The notes beneath the pieces were generated by a model, which saw only the letters and a list, made by a program, of their open reading frames with translations, was not told the origin of the DNA and ran no database searches. This document shows positions 38,550 to 45,449 of a stretch of 64,000 nucleotides of DNA, piece after piece. The translations under genes were made by a program, and so were the position numbers. The number at the start of each line of letters is the position of its first letter. Positions within the stretch are counted from its first letter, which is position 1. The stretch comes from Brevibacterium daeguense (GTDB lineage: Bacteria; Actinomycetota; Actinomycetes; Actinomycetales; Brevibacteriaceae), in the NCBI RefSeq assembly GCF_021729135.1, contig NZ_JAJTWW010000016.1:18742-82741 (forward strand), written 5' to 3'.

Positions 38550-38719
38550 GCCGGGCCTCCGTCGTCTGTCACGGTTGCCTCGTTGAAGGGCATGTAGGGG
38601 GCGACCGCGGGGAACACGAACTCCATGAGCAGGAACACCGCCGCGGCGATGAGCACCAGGGCGAACAGCAGCTTGACGAACCAGTTGCCGGGCAGGTGCC
38701 GCCAGATGAAGCCGTACAT
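38546..38719 (-). CDS. Small membrane protein between sortase and pabA
   Basis: A 57-residue protein with one transmembrane helix (about residues 16-36) after MYGFIWRHLPGNWFVK. The C-terminus is Pro and Asp-rich. It overlaps both neighbours (TGATG with the sortase gene, ATGA with pabA), so it is certainly translated within that operon. Similar small proteins occupy this slot in other actinobacteria as far as I recall. Function unknown; an accessory role for the sortase is possible. Confidence 0.75.
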   Translation of the reverse strand: MYGFIWRHLPGNWFVKLLFALVLIAAAVFLLMEFVFPAVAPYMPFNEATVTDDGGPA

Positions 38720-39828
38720 CAGGCCTCCCCTCCCGTGGCCTTGGCGAAGGCCGGTGATTCGCTGATGCTCTCCGGGGCACCCTCGGCGGCGGGCTGCCAG
38801 TCCGTGAGCTCGGCGTACGCGATGTAGCGCTCCCGCGCGGAGAACATCGGGTTGCATGCGGTCAGGGTGAGGATCCGGTCCTTGCCCTTGAACTCGGGCA
38901 TCGACGGCACGGGGGCGATCACCTCGGTGGCGTCGGGCAGCACGATGTCGAAGTTGCGGAACGTGTAGGTGTAGTAGCCGTCGGCGGTCTGCACGACGAT
39001 CTCATCGCCCGGCCGCAGCTCCGCGATGAGGTTGAGCGGCTTCCCGTACGTCACCCGGTGGCCGGCGAGGGCGAAGTTGCCGACCTCACCGGGCATCGCG
39101 GCGTTCGGGTAGCGGCCCAGGCCCATCCGGTTGAGGACGGGCTCCATCGACACGCCCTCGGCGATCGTGCGGTAGTAGTCCTCGCCGAACCGCGGGATGT
39201 ACATGATGCCGAAGGCGGTGTTCATGTCCACCGGCTCGGCCACGACCGGGGTCTCCGGATCGGGCGGCAGCTCGTTGCGGGGGTTCTCCGCCCACTCGCT
39301 CGTGAGCTGGTCGGCAAGATAGGCGTTGTCCTCATTGGCCTCGATGTCGGTCCACCACAGCTGCCAGACGACGAACAGGATGAGGATGAGGCCGGCCGTG
39401 ATGCACAGTTCGCCGAAGCCGCGCACGGCGGCCCGCACCGGGCCGAGCGGCTCCCTCTCCTGCCGCTGCCGGGTTGACTGCTCGTTCCCCGGCTGCCTTG
39501 GCGCCTCCTCGCCGCTGTGCGGCTGGGCGAAGGCGGCCGCCACTGCCGCGCGCGGATCCGACGCGGACGACGGGGAGCCGGCGGGCTGGGACCGGGTGGA
39601 GCGGGAGTCGAAGGTGCGGGGGGTGGGCTGGGCAGCGGCCGAGAATGAGCCGACCGCCTGCACCGGCTGCGTCGCCGGCCCGGTGATGTCACGGAAGGCT
39701 GATCTGCGCTCGGCAGGGCGGATCACCGGTCGCTCGCTCGTCGGGGAGGCCGCGGCCGAGGCGTCGGGCGCCTCGCCGGCGGCACGCTCGTTGGCGATCC
39801 GCTCCCTGCGCGACATCGGTTGGTCCAC
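38719..39828 (-). CDS. Class E sortase
   Basis: A 369-residue membrane transpeptidase that anchors LAXTG-type surface proteins. A Ser, Ala, Pro and Arg-rich cytoplasmic N-terminus (about 130 residues) precedes a transmembrane helix (ELCITAGLILILFVVWQLWW). The catalytic domain has His in FALAGHRVTYGKPLN, the nucleophile in LTLTACNPMFSARERYIAY and the Arg just after it, typical of class E. I chose the GTG at 39828, which overlaps the DUF881 stop (TAGTG) and has GAAGGTGA 7 nt upstream; an ATG at 39816 is possible. No obvious LAXTG substrate was seen in the window. Confidence 0.88.
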   Translation of the reverse strand: MDQPMSRRERIANERAAGEAPDASAAASPTSERPVIRPAERRSAFRDITGPATQPVQAVGSFSAAAQPTPRTFDSRSTRSQPAGSPSSASDPRAAVAAAFAQPHSGEEAPRQPGNEQSTRQRQEREPLGPVRAAVRGFGELCITAGLILILFVVWQLWWTDIEANEDNAYLADQLTSEWAENPRNELPPDPETPVVAEPVDMNTAFGIMYIPRFGEDYYRTIAEGVSMEPVLNRMGLGRYPNAAMPGEVGNFALAGHRVTYGKPLNLIAELRPGDEIVVQTADGYYTYTFRNFDIVLPDATEVIAPVPSMPEFKGKDRILTLTACNPMFSARERYIAYAELTDWQPAAEGAPESISESPAFAKATGGEA

Positions 39829-40544
39829 TACTGCTTCACCTTCGCCTGATCGACGTCGAGCGCATCCTCGTACGCGCTGAGCGTGACCGATCCCGCCTCG
39901 ACTTTCCAGCCCAATCCTAGACGGTCGACGTACTCCCGGAAGACGGACAGGGCCGGCGACTCGTCGAGCGCCCGCTGCAGCTCGGCCGGATCCCCGACGG
40001 CGCTGATGGTGTACGGCGGAGAGTAGACGCGGGAGTTGACGCGCAGCGTGTTTCCCACGCACCGGACCGAGGAGGTCGCCACGATGCGCTGGTCCTGCAC
40101 GGTGACCCCTTCGGCTCCGCCCCGCCACAGCGCGTTGATGACGGCTTCGAGGTCCTGCTGGTGGATGAGGATGTCGTTCGGGGTGGTGCCCTCGATCTCG
40201 AGCGCCTCCCGGGGGCCGTCGTCCAGCGTCACGGTGACACCGTCCCCGCTGATCTCCGCAGTCGAGGCGGCAGCGGCGAGCTCATCGGCCCGGGACCGGG
40301 CCTGCTGGGCCTCGATGTCTCCGCCCGCCGCGGCCTCCTCCAGCTCTTCGATGGACGTCCGGCGCTCGGAGACGATGCGCTGCAGGTCCTCGCCGCGATC
40401 GGAGCGCTGCTCGATGATGTCCTGGAGGGAGGAATCCTCGTTGCGCAGCTGAGTGCCGCGCGCTTCGAGCGCCGACGTGGTCATGAGGAGTCCGCACAGC
40501 ACCAGCACGACGAGGACCGACAGGCGGGAGACGAGCGTGGACAT
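39828..40544 (-). CDS. DUF881-family membrane-anchored protein
   Basis: A 238-residue protein with an N-terminal signal anchor (residues 8-27), a coiled-coil segment rich in Glu and Arg (about 35-95), and the DUF881 domain (VTVTLDDGP, NDILIHQQDLEAVINALWRGG, NTLRVNSRVYSPPYTISAVGD). DUF881 proteins sit next to crgA and the division cluster across actinobacteria (Rv0012 type) and are suspected divisome accessories. It is the first gene of the coupled minus-strand operon that ends with pabA, and diverges from crgA. Confidence 0.9.
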   Translation of the reverse strand: MSTLVSRLSVLVVLVLCGLLMTTSALEARGTQLRNEDSSLQDIIEQRSDRGEDLQRIVSERRTSIEELEEAAAGGDIEAQQARSRADELAAAASTAEISGDGVTVTLDDGPREALEIEGTTPNDILIHQQDLEAVINALWRGGAEGVTVQDQRIVATSSVRCVGNTLRVNSRVYSPPYTISAVGDPAELQRALDESPALSVFREYVDRLGLGWKVEAGSVTLSAYEDALDVDQAKVKQ

Positions 40545-40689
40545 GGCGGTGCCCTTCGGGTATGCACGCGGGCGGGCGGTGCGAGTAGACTTCAGGTGAT
40601 TGTCCTGCAGACCAATGTACCGACCGGCGCAATAGGACCCCAACTCGCGCGCGAGTTGTGCGGCCCCGGCCCGGCATCAGAGGAGAAAT

Positions 40690-41274
40690 GTGGCCAAGTC
40701 GAGCCGCCCGAACAGAACTCACCGGACTTCGCGGAATGCCGCGGCCGCGTCCAGCGCCGAGGCGACCGAGGATCTGACGACCGCACCGACCGAGTCGGAG
40801 GAGACGGCGGACGGCGCAGAGGCTGCCGCAGCCAAGGCCGGCGCCACGGAGAAGGCCGAGGCTACGGAGAAGGCCGACGCCGGCGCCACGAAGGATGCCG
40901 GCAGCGAGAAGGACACGGGCGCGGAGAAGAAGCCCGACGCGAAGAAGAAGCCCGAGGCCAAGGCCGCGGGCGGCCGCAGGGCGGGAGCGAAGGCCTCGGC
41001 CAAGCGCGACTCCCGCTCCGGCAATCCCGCCAAGCGGTCGACCTCGCGCACGACCTCCACGTACACCTCGGAGTCGAGCCAGCAGACCATCAAGCCCAAC
41101 CCGCGCTGGTTCGTGCCGGTGATGGTGGGCATCCTCCTGCTCGGCCTGGCCTGGCTGGTCGTCTTCTACGTCACCTCCGGCAACTGGCCGGTCGAGGCGT
41201 GGGGCAACTGGAACCTCGTCGCCGGATTCGCGATCCTCGTGGCGGGCCTCGTGATGTCCACGCGCTGGCGATGA
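40690..41274 (+). CDS. crgA: CrgA-like cell division protein with long Ala/Lys/Glu-rich N-terminus
   Basis: The last 60 residues are CrgA: NPRWFVPVMVGILLLGLAW as first helix, YVTSGNWPVEAWGNWNLVAGF linker and second helix ending in STRWR. CrgA recruits peptidoglycan enzymes and regulates FtsZ assembly at the septum. Here a polar extension of about 110 residues, made of Ala, Lys, Glu and Asp repeats, precedes the usual start, doubling the family length of 85-95. The start is a GTG at 40690 with AGAGGAGAAAT upstream. The gene is divergent from the DUF881 operon, as in other actinobacteria. Confidence 0.9.
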   Translation: MAKSSRPNRTHRTSRNAAAASSAEATEDLTTAPTESEETADGAEAAAAKAGATEKAEATEKADAGATKDAGSEKDTGAEKKPDAKKKPEAKAAGGRRAGAKASAKRDSRSGNPAKRSTSRTTSTYTSESSQQTIKPNPRWFVPVMVGILLLGLAWLVVFYVTSGNWPVEAWGNWNLVAGFAILVAGLVMSTRWR

Positions 41275-41395
41275 CAGGTCGCACCGGACCAGGGATCACA
41301 CCGCCCGCGGGACCGGCGAAGGCACCAGCGGCGAAGGCTCCGACCGCACCGGCCGCGCAGCGATCCGCCCGACCTGCAACGAAGATCCTGCTCGG

Positions 41396-42046
41396 ATGAG
41401 CCGCCAGGGCAGCTTCCGGCTGCTGGCGAACCGACCGCTGCCGATCCGGCTGCTGGCGCTCTACCTCGGGCTCGTGCTCTACGGCTTCTCCGCCGGCCTG
41501 ATGATCGCCGCGGGCCTGGGCAACATGCCCTGGGACGTCCTGCACCAGGGCATCGCGAATCACCTCCCGCTCTCCGTCGGCGTCGTGGTCGTGGGCATGT
41601 CCCTGCTGGTCCTGCTGGCGTGGATCCCGCTCAAGCAGCGGCCCGGGCTCGGCACGATCTCCAACGCGGTGCTGGTCGGAGTGTTCATCGACCTGACGCT
41701 GCTGGTCGTCTCCCCGCCGGAGGCACTGTGGCTGCGCATCCTCCTGATGCTCTCGGGCATCGTCCTCAATGGCGTGGCGACGGTGCTCTACATCATCCCG
41801 AACTTCGGTCCGGGCCCGCGCGACGGGCTGATGACCGGTCTGGTCGAGCGCACCGGCAGGTCGATCACCCTCGTCCGGTCCAGCATCGAGATCGCCGTGA
41901 TGGCGGTCGGCTGGGCGCTCGGCGGAGTGTTCTTCGTCGGCACTCTGCTCTACGCCTTCGGGATCGGGCCGGTGACGGGGATATTCCTGCGAATAGCGGA
42001 ACGTCTGCTCGGACCGGCCGATCCGATGAGCAGTGAAAACACATGA
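41396..42046 (+). CDS. YczE/YyaS-type integral membrane protein
   Basis: A 216-residue protein with five hydrophobic segments, starting MSRQGSFRLLANRPLPIRLLALY. The conserved sequence GNMPWDVLHQGI and the PNFGPGPRDGLMTGL motif identify the YczE/YitT-like group of membrane proteins. The biochemical role is unknown; some relatives affect antibiotic synthesis or act as transporters. The ATG at 41396 precedes the conserved protein. It is 121 bp after crgA and convergent with the rhomboid gene. Confidence 0.8.
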   Translation: MSRQGSFRLLANRPLPIRLLALYLGLVLYGFSAGLMIAAGLGNMPWDVLHQGIANHLPLSVGVVVVGMSLLVLLAWIPLKQRPGLGTISNAVLVGVFIDLTLLVVSPPEALWLRILLMLSGIVLNGVATVLYIIPNFGPGPRDGLMTGLVERTGRSITLVRSSIEIAVMAVGWALGGVFFVGTLLYAFGIGPVTGIFLRIAERLLGPADPMSSENT

Positions 42047-42057
42047 CTGTCAGTTTT

Positions 42058-42783
42058 CTACAGTGTGGACAACACCTGTGGAAAACTCGCCACGCTGATG
42101 ATCTTCCACAGATAGAGCCCCGCCAGCGCGAACAGCACCACGAGCGAACCGAGCGCGAACACGGCAGGGCGCAGGCGCCTCGGCGGCAGCAGCGCAGCAC
42201 AGCCGAGCAGCGCACCGGTGATCAGCCCGCCGAGGTGCGACTCCCACGAGATGCTGGGTTCCACCAGCAGAAACGCCGCGTTGAGCAGCACGAGCACGAC
42301 CACGCCGCCGATGTTGCGATTGAGTTCCCGGGTGGGCGCCAGCAGCACGCCGACCAGCCCGAACACCGCGCCCGAGGCGCCGATGTGCACGGTGAACCAC
42401 GAGACGTCGGCAGGGTTCGCCACGAGGAGCACGCACACCGCCCCGCCCAGGGCGCTGAGCACATAGGTGACCAGCAGCCGGGCCGGGCCCAGTGCGCGCT
42501 CGACGAAGGTGCCGAAGAAGTACAGGGCGAGCATGTTGAACGCCAGATGCACCGGCGAGGGCTGCAGATGGACGAGCGCATGGGTCAGCACCCGCCACGG
42601 CTGCTCCGCCGCGAGCGCCGGCACGAAGCCGAACCGCTCGACCAGGTGCAGGGGCGGGATGTACTGCAACACGAAGGCCCCGACCGTCACAGCGATCAGG
42701 GCCAGTGTCATCCAGGCCCGAGGCGGCCGCCAGTCAGCTGGGACCGGCGCGGGCGCCTCGGGCCGGGTGGGGTGGTCCGACAT
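42058..42783 (-). CDS. Rhomboid-family intramembrane serine protease
   Basis: A 241-residue, six-helix membrane protease. The catalytic dyad is Ser137 in GASGAVFG and His183 in ESHLGG; the HxxxN element that stabilises the oxyanion lies in HLAFNML (His79, Asn83). A Pro-rich cytoplasmic N-terminus of about 22 residues precedes helix 1. Substrates are unknown. It overlaps the peptidyl-prolyl isomerase stop by one base, so both are expressed together. The 3' end contains sequences resembling DnaA boxes (see findings). Confidence 0.9.
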   Translation of the reverse strand: MSDHPTRPEAPAPVPADWRPPRAWMTLALIAVTVGAFVLQYIPPLHLVERFGFVPALAAEQPWRVLTHALVHLQPSPVHLAFNMLALYFFGTFVERALGPARLLVTYVLSALGGAVCVLLVANPADVSWFTVHIGASGAVFGLVGVLLAPTRELNRNIGGVVVLVLLNAAFLLVEPSISWESHLGGLITGALLGCAALLPPRRLRPAVFALGSLVVLFALAGLYLWKIISVASFPQVLSTL

Positions 42784-43325
42784 CAGGAGGCGGGCAGGAC
42801 CTCGACGGAGTCGATGACCACGGGCTCGACCGGGCGGTCACCGGGTGCGGTGCGCACGGCCTCGATCGCGTCGACGACCTTCTTGGAGGCGTCGTCGGCG
42901 ACCTCGCCGAAGATCGTGTGGTTGCCGTTGAGCCATGGGGTGGCCACGGTGCTGATGAAGAACTGCGAGCCGTTGGTGCCGCGTCCCATCTGCTTGCCGG
43001 CGTTGGCCATCGCGAGCAGGTAGGGCTTGTCGAACTGGAGCTCCGGGTGGATCTCGTCGTCGAACGTGTAGCCGGGGCCGCCGCTGCCGGTGCCGAGCGG
43101 GTCGCCGCCCTGGATCATGAACTGCGGGATGATCCGGTGGAAGGTCAGTCCGTCGAAGAACGGACGCTTGACCTGCTCCTTGGTCTTCGGGTCGGTGAAC
43201 TCGCGCTCACCGGTGGCCAGCTCGGTGAAGTTGGCAACCGTCTTCGGCGCGTGGTGGCCGAACAGGTTGAGGGTGACATCGCCGTGGTTGGTGTGCAGGA
43301 TCGCCTGCTGAGTTGCTATCGTCAT
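42783..43325 (-). CDS. Cyclophilin-type peptidyl-prolyl cis-trans isomerase
   Basis: A 180-residue cytoplasmic cyclophilin (the PpiA position of M. tuberculosis, Rv0009). Motifs are FDGLTFHRIIPQFMIQGGDP, GRGTNGSQFFIST with active-site residues, and HTIFGEV. It catalyses proline isomerisation during protein folding. The ATG at 43325 gives the usual N-terminus MTIATQQAILHTNHGD; an upstream ATG three codons earlier is possible. The next gene, rhomboid, is coupled by a TGATG overlap. Confidence 0.92.
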   Translation of the reverse strand: MTIATQQAILHTNHGDVTLNLFGHHAPKTVANFTELATGEREFTDPKTKEQVKRPFFDGLTFHRIIPQFMIQGGDPLGTGSGGPGYTFDDEIHPELQFDKPYLLAMANAGKQMGRGTNGSQFFISTVATPWLNGNHTIFGEVADDASKKVVDAIEAVRTAPGDRPVEPVVIDSVEVLPAS

Positions 43326-43584
43326 GCCCCTCATTCTTCCACGACAAGCTGAGGCGCGCGGACCGGGCGCCGTCCGACCGAGGTGCTCGGACCGGTGCCC
43401 TTGGACTGAGGTACTCGACCCGTCCGCAGTCTGAGACCTCACTGAGAGAACCCTCAGACAATTGCGCGGCAGGGACGGTTTCGGCAGTGTGCGTTACCAG
43501 TAGACTGTCCATGACGAAGCCGGAGGCATTCGACGATGTCGCCGTACAAATCGACTAACGGCACCGCCGTTTCGGAGGGTGAAG

Positions 43585-44433
43585 ATGTTCAAGAAGAAGA
43601 CCCAGCCCAAGACTCTCAAGGAAGAAGTCAGCGACGTCACACACGCCGTCGGCGACATCATCCGCGCACGTTCGGCCGATGCAGTCGAGGCCACCGCCCC
43701 TTACTTCGAGAAGGCCAGCGCCGCAGTCGCTGCCGGGGGCGCCGCCGCTGCTCCCGTGCTGCACGGTGCCAGCAAGAAGATCCAGTCCACTGCCGATCAG
43801 ATTCGTCCGCAGTTCGACCAGCTCAACACCCAGATGCGTGATCAGGCCGGTGCCGCCAGGAACCGCTTCGACGAGCAGATCCGTCCGGAGATCGTCGGTC
43901 GTGTCGGTGGTGCCGCGACAGGTGCGGCGGGGCTGCTCGCCAGCACCAAGACTCCGAAGCTGATCGAAGAGCTGGCAGTGCGCGTCACCGGCGACAAGAA
44001 GGCGAAGAAGCACGCGATCAAGGCTCTGGCTCGCGCGGGCAAGGACTTCACCAAGACGGCGGACAGGGCTCGGGCCAAGAAGAAGCAGTCGGACGGCGGC
44101 GGATTCTCCACCGTGCTGATCTGGATCCTGGCCCTCGGCGGTCTGGCCGGCATCGCCTACTTCGTATGGAAGAAGGCCCAGCCGGTCGACGATCCGTGGT
44201 CGACGCCGCTGCCGAGCAATCGCCCGGCCGACGCCCGCCCCGTCGGAACGACTCCCGCGTCCAAGCAGGGCGAGTCCGAGTCCACCTCGATCACCCCGAA
44301 GGTCTCCGAGACCGCTGTTCCGGCTGCCAAGGCGGTCACCGCCGACACCGACGCCTCCGCTGATCCGGATTCGGCCGACGCCCCGGAGAGCAACGTCAGC
44401 GGCGCTGCCGAGGGCGAGACCCCCAGGCACTGA
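43585..44433 (+). CDS. Hypothetical membrane protein with Ala/Lys-rich helical domain
   Basis: A 282-residue protein I do not recognise. Residues 1-165 are mostly helical with many Ala, Lys, Arg, Gln and Asp, interrupted by a short hydrophobic Gly-Ala segment. A single transmembrane helix spans about 171-189 (TVLIWILALGGLAGIAYFVW), followed by a polar Ala, Ser, Thr, Pro and Asp-rich tail. The pattern resembles actinobacterial proteins thought to be membrane-associated stress or cell-envelope factors, but no function can be assigned. ATG 43585 has GGAGG 6 nt upstream. A 44-nt palindrome follows the stop. Confidence 0.7.
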   Translation: MFKKKTQPKTLKEEVSDVTHAVGDIIRARSADAVEATAPYFEKASAAVAAGGAAAAPVLHGASKKIQSTADQIRPQFDQLNTQMRDQAGAARNRFDEQIRPEIVGRVGGAATGAAGLLASTKTPKLIEELAVRVTGDKKAKKHAIKALARAGKDFTKTADRARAKKKQSDGGGFSTVLIWILALGGLAGIAYFVWKKAQPVDDPWSTPLPSNRPADARPVGTTPASKQGESESTSITPKVSETAVPAAKAVTADTDASADPDSADAPESNVSGAAEGETPRH

Positions 44434-44490
44434 TGCACTGAAGCACCCCGCCATACCTGACGGCAGCGCGAAAGTGTGGCGGCTGAGGGG

Positions 44491-44534
44491 AAAGTGCGGA
44501 AGTGACGCGATATATCGTGTCGCTTCCGCACTTT
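44491..44534. terminator. 44-nt palindrome between convergent genes
   Basis: Arms of 22 nt (44491-44512 and 44513-44534) pair along their full length. The only two non-Watson-Crick positions (44503/44522 and 44507/44518) are G-U wobbles in a plus-strand transcript, but A-C mismatches on the other strand. It lies 58 bp after the hypothetical gene and 82 bp before the end of the convergent transglycosylase gene. The best guess is a transcription terminator mainly for the plus-strand gene. The centre is CGATATATCG. Confidence 0.6.
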
Positions 44535-44615
44535 CGCGTTACCGGCCGAGTTGCCGCGCCGCCAGTACCGCCTTGCCGGCCGAGTTCCCGCGCTGCGCGG
44601 GCCACGTACGCCGCT

Positions 44616-45446
44616 TCAGCCGGCGGCGGGGGTGGTGGCCGGCACGGTCTGCGGCTCGGGGGCGCGCGCCCCGGGGTCGGTGTTCCGGGCGTAGACGACC
44701 GAGGCGTTGTACACCTTGTTCACGTAGTCGAGCGAGTTGTTGTAGCTCAGGATCGCCCGCTCCCAGCCGCCGGCCGTTCCCAGGTTGCCCGAGCTGCACA
44801 GATAGGACGCGGCCGTCATCGCGGCGTCGTCGATGTTGTTCGGATCCTTCTGGCCGTCGCCGTTGCCGTCCAAGCCGTGGCGCTTCCAGCTGTCGGGGAT
44901 GAACTGCATCGGCCCGACGGCGCGATCGTATTCGGTATCGCCGTCGAGGCGGCCCTCGTCGCTGTCCGGGATGGTGGCCACGCCCATGCCGTTGAGCTGC
45001 AGACCCACGAGCGGCTCGCTGAGGTTGCCGTTCGCCTGCACGAACGCGTCCTGGTGGCGACCATGGTTGCTCTCGACCGCGCCGATCGCGGCCAGGGTGT
45101 TCCATCCCAGATTGCAGTTCCTGCGGTTCTCCGCGGCCCAGGCACCGGCCGCGACGTACGCCTGGAGCACCCGCTCGGGAATCCCGGTCTGCTGCGAGGC
45201 CTGGCGGAGCCAATCCGATTCAACCTGCGAGGGGTGCTCGGCAGAATCACCGGCAGCGGTGGCATCAGGGTCCGGCTGCGCCGGCGGAGGCGGTGCGACC
45301 GGCGGGGCGCTGGGCACCTGACCGCTGGGAGCCGCCACCTGGTCCGGCTGGGTCAGGAGGCGCGCCATGAGCGCAGCCGAGGCGATGGCCAGCACCACCG
45401 CCAGCGAGCCGGCGATCACGACGAAGAGTCTGCTTGCCTGCGACAT
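44616..45446 (-). CDS. Secreted/anchored lytic transglycosylase (MltB-like SLT domain)
   Basis: A 276-residue murein hydrolase with an N-terminal signal anchor (residues 7-30), a Pro and Ala-rich linker and an SLT catalytic domain (about 80-250). The catalytic Glu sits in AIGAVESNHGR; VGPMQFIPDSWKRHGLDGNGDGQKDPNNIDDAA is split over the conserved calcium-like loop (quoted in full only as key residues GPMQFIP and DGNGDG). YNNSLDYVNKVY ends the domain. It cleaves glycan strands during wall remodelling. It follows the large surface-protein gene by 3 nt, so the two form an operon. Confidence 0.88.
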   Translation of the reverse strand: MSQASRLFVVIAGSLAVVLAIASAALMARLLTQPDQVAAPSGQVPSAPPVAPPPPAQPDPDATAAGDSAEHPSQVESDWLRQASQQTGIPERVLQAYVAAGAWAAENRRNCNLGWNTLAAIGAVESNHGRHQDAFVQANGNLSEPLVGLQLNGMGVATIPDSDEGRLDGDTEYDRAVGPMQFIPDSWKRHGLDGNGDGQKDPNNIDDAAMTAASYLCSSGNLGTAGGWERAILSYNNSLDYVNKVYNASVVYARNTDPGARAPEPQTVPATTPAAG

Positions 45447-45449
45447 GCT

